Assembly: GCF_002115825.1 (NCBI RefSeq)
Contig: NZ_JFJZ01000020.1
Span: forward strand, 22,715 to 86,714
Origin: Thalassospira sp. MCCC 1A01428
GTDB lineage: Bacteria; Pseudomonadota; Alphaproteobacteria; Rhodospirillales; Thalassospiraceae
Direction of reading: 5' to 3'
DNA: 64,000 nt
Shown: one piece after another, positions 18,154-27,079 of the stretch
How the letters are laid out: every line of letters begins with the position of its first letter
Position numbering within the stretch: the stretch's first letter is position 1
Position numbers and translations under genes: made by a program
The notes under the pieces: model-generated
Databases searched by the model: none
Seen by the model: the letters and a program-made list of their open reading frames with translations, nothing else
Told to the model about the DNA's origin: nothing

Positions 18154-19434
18154 TTATCGGAACCCCAACAATCTGGGCACCAGAAGCGCCAGATCGGACC
18201 AGAAAGCGAACAACAACAGCACCCCGATTTCAGCAATCAGGAAGGGCCACAACTGCGCCGCAATTTTTTCAAGTTTTTCACCTGTCACTGATGCCAGCAC
18301 AAACAGGCAGGCCCCCACCGGTGGCGTCATAAGGGAAATGTTAAGCGCCAGCACAAAGATGATGCCTGCATGGATCGGGTCCATACCGATTTGCACGGTT
18401 AACGGCACCAGAACCGGGGCCAGAATGATCAGAATGGCGTTGATATCCATCACCATGCCGATCGCCATCAACAACCCGACAATCATTAAAATGACCATGT
18501 AAGGATTGCTTGAAACGCCCAGTACGGCCGCGGCAACTTCTTGCGGGATGCGGTTAAAGCTAAGCCACCAGCCCAGGATCGAGGCAAAGGCGATGATGAT
18601 GAAAATCACCCCTGTCACACGTGCCGTTCTGATCAGCATCTGGATAAAATCGGCCACAGTCAGGGCACGATACACAAACACGCCAATGAACAGGGCATAG
18701 GCCACCGCGACAGATGCCGCTTCGGTAGGCGTTACAATCCCCCCCAAAATACCCCCCAGAATGATCAGGGGCATGATCAGGGCCGAAATGGATGATTTAA
18801 AGATTTTCCAGATTTCAAGCAGACTGGCGCGGCGTTCTTCCTTGGGCAGATTTTTACGACGCGCAGTCACGGCAATCACCGTCATGCAGATCAGACAAAT
18901 CATCAGGCCAGGTAAAATACCCGCAGCAAACAAGCCCCCGATTGAAACACCCATTAGCGAGCCATACACAACCATCAAACCGGACGGCGGAATGGTTGGC
19001 CCGATTATGGAACCCGCAGCGGTGACCGCACAGGCATAATCGCGGCGATATCCACGTTCGACCATGGCAGGAACCAATGTTTTGCCAAAGGCCGCCGCAT
19101 CGGCAGTCGCCGCCCCGGTAAGGCCTGCAAAGAACACACTGGCCAACATATTGGTATGGGCCAGCCCCCCGCGAAAATGACCGACCAGGGATTGGGCGAA
19201 TTTGACCAGCCGGCTGGTAATGCCGATATGGTTCATGATTTCGCCAGCCAGAATAAAGAACGGCATGGCAAGAAACGGAAACACATTCAGCCCGTTAAAA
19301 ACCTTGCTGGGGCCCTGCACCAGAAACAGCCCCCCGCCCATGTCATAAAGACCTGCCACACCGGCAACGCCAAGGGCAAAGCCGATTGGCATGCCCAAAA
19401 CCATTAGAACAACAAAAATAATGGCGATGATCAT
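18154..19434 (-). CDS. dctM: TRAP transporter large permease (DctM)
   Basis: 426-residue inner-membrane permease with about twelve hydrophobic segments. It has the family start IIFVVLMVLGMPIGFALG, the LAMPFFILAGEIMNHIGI segment and the SIIGPTIPPSGLMVVYGSLMG segment, all hallmarks of DctM. It forms the Na+-coupled channel with DctQ. Start overlaps the dctQ stop by 4 bp. Confidence 0.92.
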   Translation of the reverse strand: MIIAIIFVVLMVLGMPIGFALGVAGVAGLYDMGGGLFLVQGPSKVFNGLNVFPFLAMPFFILAGEIMNHIGITSRLVKFAQSLVGHFRGGLAHTNMLASVFFAGLTGAATADAAAFGKTLVPAMVERGYRRDYACAVTAAGSIIGPTIPPSGLMVVYGSLMGVSIGGLFAAGILPGLMICLICMTVIAVTARRKNLPKEERRASLLEIWKIFKSSISALIMPLIILGGILGGIVTPTEAASVAVAYALFIGVFVYRALTVADFIQMLIRTARVTGVIFIIIAFASILGWWLSFNRIPQEVAAAVLGVSSNPYMVILMIVGLLMAIGMVMDINAILIILAPVLVPLTVQIGMDPIHAGIIFVLALNISLMTPPVGACLFVLASVTGEKLEKIAAQLWPFLIAEIGVLLLFAFWSDLALLVPRLLGFR

Positions 19435-19952
19435 TCCGCGCCCTCCGTCAGATCGACCGGGATGTAGCGCCCCTGATCGCGCAGGGCGACCAGCAACAAC
19501 TGAATAGCCGCAAGCAAAGCTGAAACCGGCACGGCGGCATATGGAAGGGCCAGCGTCATGCCAAAGATCATGGCGTGGCGTTTCATGCCACCAACAGCAA
19601 AATCAAACCCGTAAAATGCCAGGTAAATAAATGCCGCAAGTGCAATGATATCGACGGCAAACAGGACTGTGCGCTGTAGTGCCATGGGCAGGTTAAGAAC
19701 AAACAGGCCAATGCCAATATGTTCACGCCGGGCAATACCAGCTGAAACCGCCAGCAATGCAGCCCAGATCATAAGATATCGCGCCAGTTCCTCGGGCCAG
19801 TTCAATTGCCAGTGAACAAGGTAGCGGTCAACCACACCCAGCCAGACATCAAGCACCAGGGCCAGCATTAAAACGGCAATAATCCGCTCCACACCCCAGT
19901 TCAGTCCGTTGCTAAGCGTCCGGGCAGAAGCCTCAACGCGCTGCAAACCCAT
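19431..19952 (-). CDS. dctQ: TRAP transporter small permease (DctQ)
   Basis: 173-residue protein with four predicted membrane helices and the conserved WPEELARYLMIWAALLAVSAGIARREHIGI segment seen in pieces (WPEELARYL at about 53; REHIGI at about 78). It is first in the TRAP operon, with GGAG before ATG 19952. The promoter lies in the gap shared with the divergent ridA/rpiR/kdgK genes, so one regulator may control both sides. Confidence 0.9.
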   Translation of the reverse strand: MGLQRVEASARTLSNGLNWGVERIIAVLMLALVLDVWLGVVDRYLVHWQLNWPEELARYLMIWAALLAVSAGIARREHIGIGLFVLNLPMALQRTVLFAVDIIALAAFIYLAFYGFDFAVGGMKRHAMIFGMTLALPYAAVPVSALLAAIQLLLVALRDQGRYIPVDLTEGAE

Positions 19953-20008
19953 TTTTTGTCTCCACTGATTAGGTGTTTGTATTTTTCCTACACTTTGGTC
20001 ACATAATT

Positions 20009-20022
20009 GTAGCTTGTCTACA
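20009..20022. promoter_or_regulatory. Imperfect palindrome, possible RpiR operator (site 1)
   Basis: TGTAG (20009-20013) faces CTACA (20018-20022) in the divergent dctQ/ridA gap. It shares GTAG/CTAC half-sites with the better palindrome at 20081-20097, and another CTACA occurs near 19988. Confidence 0.4.
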
Positions 20023-20080
20023 TATTTTTCTAGAAAATCCGATAAAACTAGCGCAAATTAAAATCAATCACCCTTCAAAT

Positions 20081-20097
20081 AAGTAGCTAAGCTACTT
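20081..20097. promoter_or_regulatory. Perfect palindrome, possible RpiR operator (site 2)
   Basis: AAGTAGC (20081-20087), TAA, GCTACTT (20091-20097) form a perfect inverted repeat 38 bp before the ridA start. With site 1 it makes a pair of similar operators in the shared promoter, best explained by the RpiR-family protein encoded at 20585. Confidence 0.5.
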
Positions 20098-20135
20098 TTG
20101 CGGCAAAAACATCTATCAAAATCAAGGAGATTTTC

Positions 20136-20522
20136 ATGACGATCAAACATTTCGGGAATGAACGCAGTGGTGCTGGCGGGCAGAAGCTGCCGTTTTCGCC
20201 TGCAGTACGTGCAGGTGATTTTGTATATATTTCCGGTCAGGTTGCCATGCAGGAAAATGGTGAAATTGAATATGGCAGCATCGAAGCACAGACACGCCGC
20301 ACGATGGAAAATATCAAATCTGCGCTGGCATTGGCCGATTGCACGCTGGACGACGTATTTAAAATGACCGTCTGGCTGGATGATACCCGCGATTTTTGGA
20401 CTTTTAACCGGGTTTATGCCGAATTTTTCCCTGGTGAACGCCCGGCACGCTCAACCGTACAGGCAAAACTGATGGTCGATGCCAAAATCGAAATCGAGGC
20501 TATCGCCTATAAACCTGAATGA
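20136..20522 (+). CDS. RidA family protein (second copy)
   Basis: 128-residue RidA/YjgF protein. It has the AVRAGDFVYISGQVA opening strand, the central LADCTLDDVFKMTVWLDD segment, and the ligand Arg in FPGERPARSTVQAKLMVDAKIEIEAIAY, which fits the imine-deaminating RidA group better than the first copy does. Start ATG 20136 is behind AAGGAG. It is divergent from the TRAP/M81/aldolase operon whose PLP enzyme could release imines, and co-directional with rpiR and the sugar kinase. Confidence 0.88.
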   Translation: MTIKHFGNERSGAGGQKLPFSPAVRAGDFVYISGQVAMQENGEIEYGSIEAQTRRTMENIKSALALADCTLDDVFKMTVWLDDTRDFWTFNRVYAEFFPGERPARSTVQAKLMVDAKIEIEAIAYKPE

Positions 20523-20529
20523 TGGTAGC

Positions 20530-20565
20530 AATCAACAGGGTGCCGCAAAACGCACCCTGTTGATT
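20530..20565. terminator. 14-bp-stem hairpin between ridA and rpiR
   Basis: AATCAACAGGGTGC (20530-20543) pairs exactly with GCACCCTGTTGATT (20552-20565). On the plus strand it is followed by A residues and not a T-tract, so it may act as an RNA-stability or attenuating hairpin. Confidence 0.5.
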
Positions 20566-20584
20566 AAAAACCGGGACACTTCAC

Positions 20585-21469
20585 ATGCAACGCCCAGCCG
20601 ATATTATTAGCCAGCTTAACCGTGCGCCCGGCATTCTGCCCGCCCGCGAACAAAAAGTAGCCGATTATGTGGTGGAGCATCTTGAAGACGTCACATCCAT
20701 TGCGCTTTCCGATCTTGCCAAACAGATTGGCGTTAGCGAACCAACCGTGATCCGGTTTTGTCGCAGTCTTGGCTGTGAAGGTTTTCGTGATTTCAAACTG
20801 AAACTGGCACAAAACCTTGCTGTCAGTATGCAGTATCTGGCCCCGGAACCAATTGAAGACCACATTACCGACCCGGATTTACTAAGCAGCCACGTTATCG
20901 GCACCATTATCGACAGTTTACGCCTGTTACGTGAACAGTTACCGCAGTCTGACATTGATGCCGCTGCCGATATCCTTGCACGCGCCCGACAAATTGCATT
21001 TTTCGGGGTTGGCGGCGGGTCCAGCACCGTGGCGTTTGACGCCGCCAACCGATTTTTCCGTCTGGGTATTCCTGCGCAATCGCAAAATGATGGTTATTTA
21101 CAGCGTATGCTGGCATCCACGCTGGGCGAGGAAGATGTTATCGTCGCCATATCCACCAGTGGCCGCCCGGCAGAACTGATACACAGTGCTGCGATTGCCC
21201 GCCAATATGGGGCCAAGGTAATCTCCCTAACCAAACCCGATAGCCCGCTTGCCGTTGAAAGCGACATCGTTATCAGCCTGATTATGCCCGAAAGCCCCGA
21301 CATTTATAAACCCACTGCCACCCGGCATGTGTTTATGGCAACGATTGATGTTCTTGCCACCGCCGTTGCCCGGCGCAATACCGTCCGCAGCAAGGAAAAG
21401 CTCCGCCGTATCCGCTCATCGCTGTTAACCTTGCTGCCAACAGTGGGCCGCCTGCCCATCGGCGATTGA
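20585..21469 (+). CDS. MurR/RpiR-family transcriptional regulator
   Basis: 294-residue regulator. The N-terminal HTH (about 10-80) contains ALSDLAKQIGVSEPTVIRFCRSLGCEGFRDFK in the usual order (LAKQIGVSEPTVIRFCRSLG near 42-61). A SIS sugar-isomerase domain (about 120-260) with FFGVGGGSSTVAFDA and VIVAISTSGRPAELI follows and binds phosphosugars. HexR-like members sense KDPG. The next gene is a KDG-kinase-like enzyme whose product is a KDPG-type sugar, a fitting effector. It may bind the GTAGC palindromes upstream of ridA. Confidence 0.88.
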   Translation: MQRPADIISQLNRAPGILPAREQKVADYVVEHLEDVTSIALSDLAKQIGVSEPTVIRFCRSLGCEGFRDFKLKLAQNLAVSMQYLAPEPIEDHITDPDLLSSHVIGTIIDSLRLLREQLPQSDIDAAADILARARQIAFFGVGGGSSTVAFDAANRFFRLGIPAQSQNDGYLQRMLASTLGEEDVIVAISTSGRPAELIHSAAIARQYGAKVISLTKPDSPLAVESDIVISLIMPESPDIYKPTATRHVFMATIDVLATAVARRNTVRSKEKLRRIRSSLLTLLPTVGRLPIGD

Positions 21470-21559
21470 CCCGCATCAAACTTCACGGCAAGTTGCTCTG
21501 CAACCAGATTGAAAACCGGTTTTACTTTTCACGGTAAACCCGCAAACAGGATTGTTTAA

Positions 21560-22561
21560 ATGACCAAAACTGCCTTCATCGGTGAATGCATGATCGAAAT
21601 TTCGGCTGCCAGTTCCAGTAACAGCGCCGAACCTTCATCCGCGTTTGGCCCTGCCAAGCTGTCTTATGCGGGCGACACCCTGAATGCAGCGGTCTATATG
21701 GCACGCGCAAGCAAGCTGATTTTACAACAGGGTAAAACAGCCCCGACACCATTGGATACGGCGCAAAACGATGCTGCCATTTCCTATGTCACAGCCCTGG
21801 GAACCGACCCCTATAGCACTGCAATGATAACCGCCTGGCAGCAGGATGGGCTGGACGCCAGCCTTGTGCGCCAGATTGACGGGGAATTGCCCGGGCTTTA
21901 TGCCATTCAGACCGATAACAGCGGCGAACGCAGTTTTAGTTACTGGCGGCAAAATGCTGCAGCAAAACAATTGCTAAAAGACGGTTATGAAACTGTCCTA
22001 ACCGGCAAACTGGCCCATTATGGCATGGTTTATCTTTCGGGTATTTCATTGGCTATCCTATCCGACGCAGACCGCGCCAAACTGTTCACAATGCTGGCAA
22101 CGTTACGGCAAAACGGCACCCGGGTTTGTTTTGACAGCAACCACCGCCCCCGCCTTTGGGCCGATACAACGGCCGCCAAAAACGCCTATGCCACGATGGC
22201 ACCGCTGTGCGATATCCTGATGCCGACATTCGATGATGAAGCAGCGCTTTTTGGCGATGAGACACCCGCAGATTGTGCCAGACGCTGGCTTAAGGCCGGG
22301 GCGGGTGAAGTGATTGTCAAAAATGGCGCGCAACCATCCACCTATATTACCCAGACCGGCGAAAGCGGCACTGTAACACCCCCCAAAATCGACCGCGTTG
22401 TTGATACGACGTCGGCTGGCGATTCGTTTAATGGCAGTTACCTTGCTGCCCGCAAAAATGGCATCGACATTGAAAATGCCATTCAAATTGCCCAGAAAGT
22501 TGCAGGTCGTGTCATTGGGACACGCGGCGCACTGGTTGATATCGACGATCTGGTTCTTTAG
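21560..22561 (+). CDS. kdgK: PfkB-family sugar kinase, probable 2-dehydro-3-deoxygluconate kinase
   Basis: 333-residue ribokinase-fold kinase. It begins TAFIGECMIEIS and GDTLNAAVYMAR, both typical of KdgK, and carries the catalytic DTTSAGDSFNGSYLA motif near residue 279 with the Asp base and anion hole. KdgK makes KDPG for the Entner-Doudoroff pathway. The rpiR neighbour supports a sugar-acid role. An odd Ser/Ala-rich stretch follows residue 14 and another insert occurs near residues 55-70, both longer than the plain family. Fructokinase activity cannot be excluded. Confidence 0.78.
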   Translation: MTKTAFIGECMIEISAASSSNSAEPSSAFGPAKLSYAGDTLNAAVYMARASKLILQQGKTAPTPLDTAQNDAAISYVTALGTDPYSTAMITAWQQDGLDASLVRQIDGELPGLYAIQTDNSGERSFSYWRQNAAAKQLLKDGYETVLTGKLAHYGMVYLSGISLAILSDADRAKLFTMLATLRQNGTRVCFDSNHRPRLWADTTAAKNAYATMAPLCDILMPTFDDEAALFGDETPADCARRWLKAGAGEVIVKNGAQPSTYITQTGESGTVTPPKIDRVVDTTSAGDSFNGSYLAARKNGIDIENAIQIAQKVAGRVIGTRGALVDIDDLVL

Positions 22562-22596
22562 CCCACCACTCCAGCCCGTCGTATCATCCATTTCAT

Positions 22597-22636
22597 AAAA
22601 ATGCCCCGGCGCAATAAAGCAGCCGGGGCATTTTTC
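22597..22636. terminator. Bidirectional intrinsic terminator
   Basis: ATGCCCCGGC (22601-22610) pairs with GCCGGGGCAT (22622-22631), flanked by an A-run and a T-run, between convergent kdgK (plus) and tamB (minus). It can end both transcripts. Confidence 0.9.
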
Positions 22637-22648
22637 GTAGGATACCGC

Positions 22649-25600
22649 TTAGTAATCCAGTTTGAACTGAATGCCGGCCTTGCTGTCTATCTCGCTGGTT
22701 TCCGTGGTGATTTTAATATGCGGAGATAGTTCTATTTCCACTTCAACCCCGCTGGAACCTGGCGTCGTGCCCTGTTTGGTGCCAACATAAATATCATCTG
22801 TCAGATATTTACCCGCCTTGACTGTTGGTCCTTCGTCACCACCATCAACACGCAAGACATCAGCACCGATGAAATTGCGAATGCTGCCAATAACATCGAG
22901 CCCGCCGCCACTGCCCGAAAGCTGAGCTGCGGCATTCGCCAATTGCACGGCTTCCACAGCACTTAGGCTGCCTTGCGATTTACCAAACAATACCTGCGAC
23001 AAAATTTCGTCCTGCGGAAGGGCGGGTTCGGAACTCAGGCTTAATTGCGGGTCGTTGGCCGGGCCTGACAAGGATGCCGTAACCGTCAAATCATCTGTTG
23101 TATAAACACCGGCGATATCAAGCAGCGGATCAGGTGGTTGTGCCCCGGAAAACGTAATTTTGGAATCCTTGATAACAAAGGTTTTACCAATCAGATCCAG
23201 TTGCCCGCGCAAGGCACGCAATTCACCCACAATTTTCGGGTTATCCGCCCGACCGGTAATATCAAGGTGGCCGCCCCATTCGGAATCAAGCCCCTTGCCC
23301 CGCACAAACAGGCGCCCAGGCACATCGACCCTGGCATTCAGGTTAGCGACAAAACCACCCTTATCAGCATCATCCCTTTTCTGTTCTTCAGTCTGCGTTT
23401 TGGCAAGGTTTTGAACATCAAGCTCCGGCACTGATGCCGGCAAGGCAACACTTAAATCGACCTCGCCCCGGCGTAATGTGGTTTTGCTTTCAATATCAGC
23501 TTTGTTTTCATCGCCTTTTACATCCACATCAACATCCGTCCAGACACGCAATTCATCCATTCGCGTTATCGCCATATTGCGCATGGTGATATTGGCGGTG
23601 TAATTTATCCCGTCACCAAGTTCGACGTCAGCCTTACCTGTCAGCGTGCCCTGCCCGCCATCATCGGCTGTTAATTTTGTCAGTTTAAACCCGTCATTGT
23701 TAAACACACCGTCAAGTACGATATCCTGAACAAGCGTACCATATTGCATATGTTCATAGCGCCCGTCGCGCAACGATACGGTACCCTTCCATTGTGGATC
23801 GGACAAAGTTCCGTCAACACTGGCATTCAGCTTTACTTCCCCGGCAAGCGCATGGTCGGGTAAGGGCACATAGGGCCAAAACTGCCCTATTTCACCATCC
23901 ATTTTTACCTGTGCAGAAAGGGGCTGGTCTGGTGAAACGGCAAACTGCCCTTTTAGAAAAGACACATCCACCGGCAATTTGGCGGTTGCGGTAATGATGC
24001 GCATATCAGGTCGGCCCATATCAACATCGGCGGAAACCCCGCCGTCGCGCAAAGATGCCGTAAGGTTCAGGGCCAGGGGCGGCAATTGCGCCGCCGCAGC
24101 AACACTGATATCGCTAATTTTACCATCAATATTGGCGCTGGCAGGTTTTCCCGGTTTTTCATGGGCATCCGCATTCAAGGTTAAGGTGCCATCCAGCCCG
24201 GCAACATCAAACATTGCCCCCCACGGTCCTAACACCAGCGACTTGATATCGGCGGTTGCCTCAAAACTTTTGCCCGGCGCAAGGTCAAGTTTCGCGTCAA
24301 GCTGACCTTTCCCGATAGACAGCATTGCATCGGCGGTCAGGCTGCCATTTGCGCCCTGACGAAAAACCAATGGCTGGCGCAAGGCAATATGCTGGGTACC
24401 GACATCGGCGTTCAATTTATTCGCAGTGACCGATATGTCATTGGAAAGGGCAATTTCAGCCGCGGCATCAAGTTTGACCGGGATACGGTTTTGCACCATG
24501 GCCTGCGCCTTTACCGTCGTTTGCAGTTTCGCCAGAACCCCCTTGATCGTGGCTGAAATTTTTTCAACCCGTGCCTCGGGAACACCAATATCCGTACCGG
24601 AGACCTTTAAGTCCAATTCCGGGTCGGCAAAGGCGTTTTCGATGGTGCCATCAATAGCAACATCATCCAGCCGGGTGGTTTCGATCCCTTGCGGGTCCAC
24701 CATGCGCAAGCCCTTGGCGGAAAGTGATGCCGTAATATGTTGCGCCGCATTTTTTGCCGAAAAATCAAGGCTGGCAGTGATTTTACCATTGGCAAATGGC
24801 ACCCCGAAACCCTGCGCCATCATGGCGTCAAACCGGGTTAACGCGATGTTCCCACTGAGTGGCACGGCATTGCCTGGCAAGGTCACACGCCCCGTCAGGT
24901 CGATATGCTCTCCTGTCAGGCTGATATTGGATACCTCAAGGCCGGAGGCAGGCAAACCGACATCGGCATCCAGATGATAAGGGGCGCCTCGCCAGTCAAA
25001 TTTGCCTGTATTCTCCAATTGCAATGCAGGGGCATTCTTACCGGTTTTATCGTGTTGCCACGCCATATGGCTGGTCAGATTAACGTTTTTAAAGGCCTCG
25101 CCCGATGTACCAAGCATTGGAACCACCAGCCTGATATCACCTTGTGGCTCGGCCAGCGGGCCATTAAGACGCACCGTTAAACGCCCGGCTTTGTCCTTTA
25201 AGGATACCGGCACCGATGGCGGCACAATACCTGGCGCCAATGCCAAATCAGCATCAAGCGACAGAGTATTAAAATCATTGGTTATCGCCAGTTTGGCGCC
25301 GCCGTTGACATTCGCGGTTTTCACACTATTCACATCAACCATCAGATCCATTTTCGGGCTGATGGTAACCGCAGCCTCGATGGCCGGGCTGGAGCCAACA
25401 ACATGGTCCAGTTCGGCAATGCCAAAACCGGTGTCGGCGGTTTGCAGGACAATATTTGCTTTGCCCCCATCCGCCATATTCCAGGCGGCATCGGAAATAT
25501 CCAAAGTACCCTGCCCCTGCAGGTCCATGCCCGAAATGGGTGCAAAGGCAACAAGGTCTTGGATATTGGCATGAAGAGATGCCTGGTTCACATTGCCCTG

Positions 25601-27079
25601 CGCATCAATTACCGCCTGCCCGTTCGCCGATAGCGTTGGTGTTTTTAATGTGAAATCATCAACAGTAACCTGTGAAAAATCGGCAGGGGCACTGGCATTT
25701 ATCGTCACATCTTGCTGCGTTCCAACCATTGCCCCCAGGCTTTGATCATCAAACGTGTGGCCTGTGGTCTGGGCCGATGCCTGCACGGCAAAGTCGCCAT
25801 TTGTTGGTACCAGCTTTGCGTTAACAACCAGCGTTTCAAGATGCGACACAGGCGTTTTAACATTCCGCGCTGAAATTTCCGCGTCGACATCGGGCATTGC
25901 CAAATCGCCACTGGCATGGGCCGTAACCTGCATGCCCTGCCATGTTGCCGCATCATCAATCAAGGTACTGGCGGCACCATCAATATCAGATGTCAATTCG
26001 GCATCAATCTGGCTGTTGGCAAGGTCAATATCCGCCGAACCTTTCAGGGCCAGTAATTTGTCCCTGGTAACGTTTAATGACGTAATTTCAAGTTTCTCGT
26101 GTTCGCCGTCATACCGTCCGGCGGTTTTTATACCGACATCACCTTGCAATGGCGCAGGCAATGCAGATGCCAGCTGGCCCAGCGTGGTTGCGGCAACATC
26201 CAGACCAAAACCAATATTTCGATTTTCACCCAACTGCACATTTACAGCACCGGCAACTTTTGCAAGATCACTGGCAGTTAATGTCAAATCGCCATGCCAG
26301 TCGTTTGCCGGGCCTCTGCCCTTTAACAACAGCGTAACATCAGGGGCCTCGTCCGGATTTAACCCGGCCAAGGCCATAACCAGACCGGTCCGGTCCAGTT
26401 TGGCGTCAATATCCGCCTTTAATTTTTGGGCATCGGCATCAAAATCCAGATTTGCGCGGATATGATCAACACCGCCATCACGGGGTTGCAAATTAACCCC
26501 CAGCACCGCCGACAAATTTTGACTGGCCGAAGCATTCGCATTTAATTGATAGGAAAAAACACGTCCATCCACCGGGTTGGTGATTTGGATGTCCGGAATT
26601 TCGAGGGTGCCAAGTTTTACCGACACAGGCAAAACAAACCCCGACCCGGTTTCATCTTCAGGCTCGACCGGTGTTTCGGGGCCCGCCCTGTCTGGTAAGG
26701 TCACAGCCATGTGCGATGCAGATATGCGATCAATATCAACTTTTGCGCCAAATAACGCCCATGGCGACCACGCGAAAACCAAATCATCACCCTGAACTGC
26801 CAGGCCGGTTTCCGGCATTTCCAGGGTCACCCCCGACACGTCCAGTTGGCCCCACAGGCTGCCTTCAACCCGGCCCAACACAAACGTACCATTCACGGCA
26901 TCCGATACCGTTTTATTGATCCAGGGGGTGAGTTGACGTAGAACCGGGCCGGTTCCAACCAGCACTATTATGCCAACCAGCACAACAAACAGTGCCAGAA
27001 CAGCCAGCACAATACGCTTAAACCACCGCCATACGGGGCGTTCAGGGATCGCACCGTTTGAATTATTCATATCAGCCAT
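22649..27079 (-). CDS. tamB: Translocation and assembly module subunit TamB
   Basis: 1476-residue AsmA-like bridge protein. An N-terminal membrane anchor lies at about residues 23-44 (IVLAVLALFVVLVGIIVLVG), then a very long beta-rich region of repeated short strands that forms the hydrophobic groove between inner and outer membranes, and a C-terminal DUF490/TamB domain (about 1130-1476) ending in strands like ISPHIK-type and GIQFKLDY. TamB works with TamA in outer-membrane protein insertion and phospholipid transport. Start ATG 27079 overlaps the tamA stop. Length is normal for alphaproteobacterial TamB. Confidence 0.92.
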   Translation of the reverse strand: MADMNNSNGAIPERPVWRWFKRIVLAVLALFVVLVGIIVLVGTGPVLRQLTPWINKTVSDAVNGTFVLGRVEGSLWGQLDVSGVTLEMPETGLAVQGDDLVFAWSPWALFGAKVDIDRISASHMAVTLPDRAGPETPVEPEDETGSGFVLPVSVKLGTLEIPDIQITNPVDGRVFSYQLNANASASQNLSAVLGVNLQPRDGGVDHIRANLDFDADAQKLKADIDAKLDRTGLVMALAGLNPDEAPDVTLLLKGRGPANDWHGDLTLTASDLAKVAGAVNVQLGENRNIGFGLDVAATTLGQLASALPAPLQGDVGIKTAGRYDGEHEKLEITSLNVTRDKLLALKGSADIDLANSQIDAELTSDIDGAASTLIDDAATWQGMQVTAHASGDLAMPDVDAEISARNVKTPVSHLETLVVNAKLVPTNGDFAVQASAQTTGHTFDDQSLGAMVGTQQDVTINASAPADFSQVTVDDFTLKTPTLSANGQAVIDAQGNVNQASLHANIQDLVAFAPISGMDLQGQGTLDISDAAWNMADGGKANIVLQTADTGFGIAELDHVVGSSPAIEAAVTISPKMDLMVDVNSVKTANVNGGAKLAITNDFNTLSLDADLALAPGIVPPSVPVSLKDKAGRLTVRLNGPLAEPQGDIRLVVPMLGTSGEAFKNVNLTSHMAWQHDKTGKNAPALQLENTGKFDWRGAPYHLDADVGLPASGLEVSNISLTGEHIDLTGRVTLPGNAVPLSGNIALTRFDAMMAQGFGVPFANGKITASLDFSAKNAAQHITASLSAKGLRMVDPQGIETTRLDDVAIDGTIENAFADPELDLKVSGTDIGVPEARVEKISATIKGVLAKLQTTVKAQAMVQNRIPVKLDAAAEIALSNDISVTANKLNADVGTQHIALRQPLVFRQGANGSLTADAMLSIGKGQLDAKLDLAPGKSFEATADIKSLVLGPWGAMFDVAGLDGTLTLNADAHEKPGKPASANIDGKISDISVAAAAQLPPLALNLTASLRDGGVSADVDMGRPDMRIITATAKLPVDVSFLKGQFAVSPDQPLSAQVKMDGEIGQFWPYVPLPDHALAGEVKLNASVDGTLSDPQWKGTVSLRDGRYEHMQYGTLVQDIVLDGVFNNDGFKLTKLTADDGGQGTLTGKADVELGDGINYTANITMRNMAITRMDELRVWTDVDVDVKGDENKADIESKTTLRRGEVDLSVALPASVPELDVQNLAKTQTEEQKRDDADKGGFVANLNARVDVPGRLFVRGKGLDSEWGGHLDITGRADNPKIVGELRALRGQLDLIGKTFVIKDSKITFSGAQPPDPLLDIAGVYTTDDLTVTASLSGPANDPQLSLSSEPALPQDEILSQVLFGKSQGSLSAVEAVQLANAAAQLSGSGGGLDVIGSIRNFIGADVLRVDGGDEGPTVKAGKYLTDDIYVGTKQGTTPGSSGVEVEIELSPHIKITTETSEIDSKAGIQFKLDY

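Noticed and set aside
24426..24977. Long plus-strand frames inside tamB (also 25002-25574, 25755-26465)
   Set aside because: They lie antisense to tamB, lack start signals, and have shadow-like composition.
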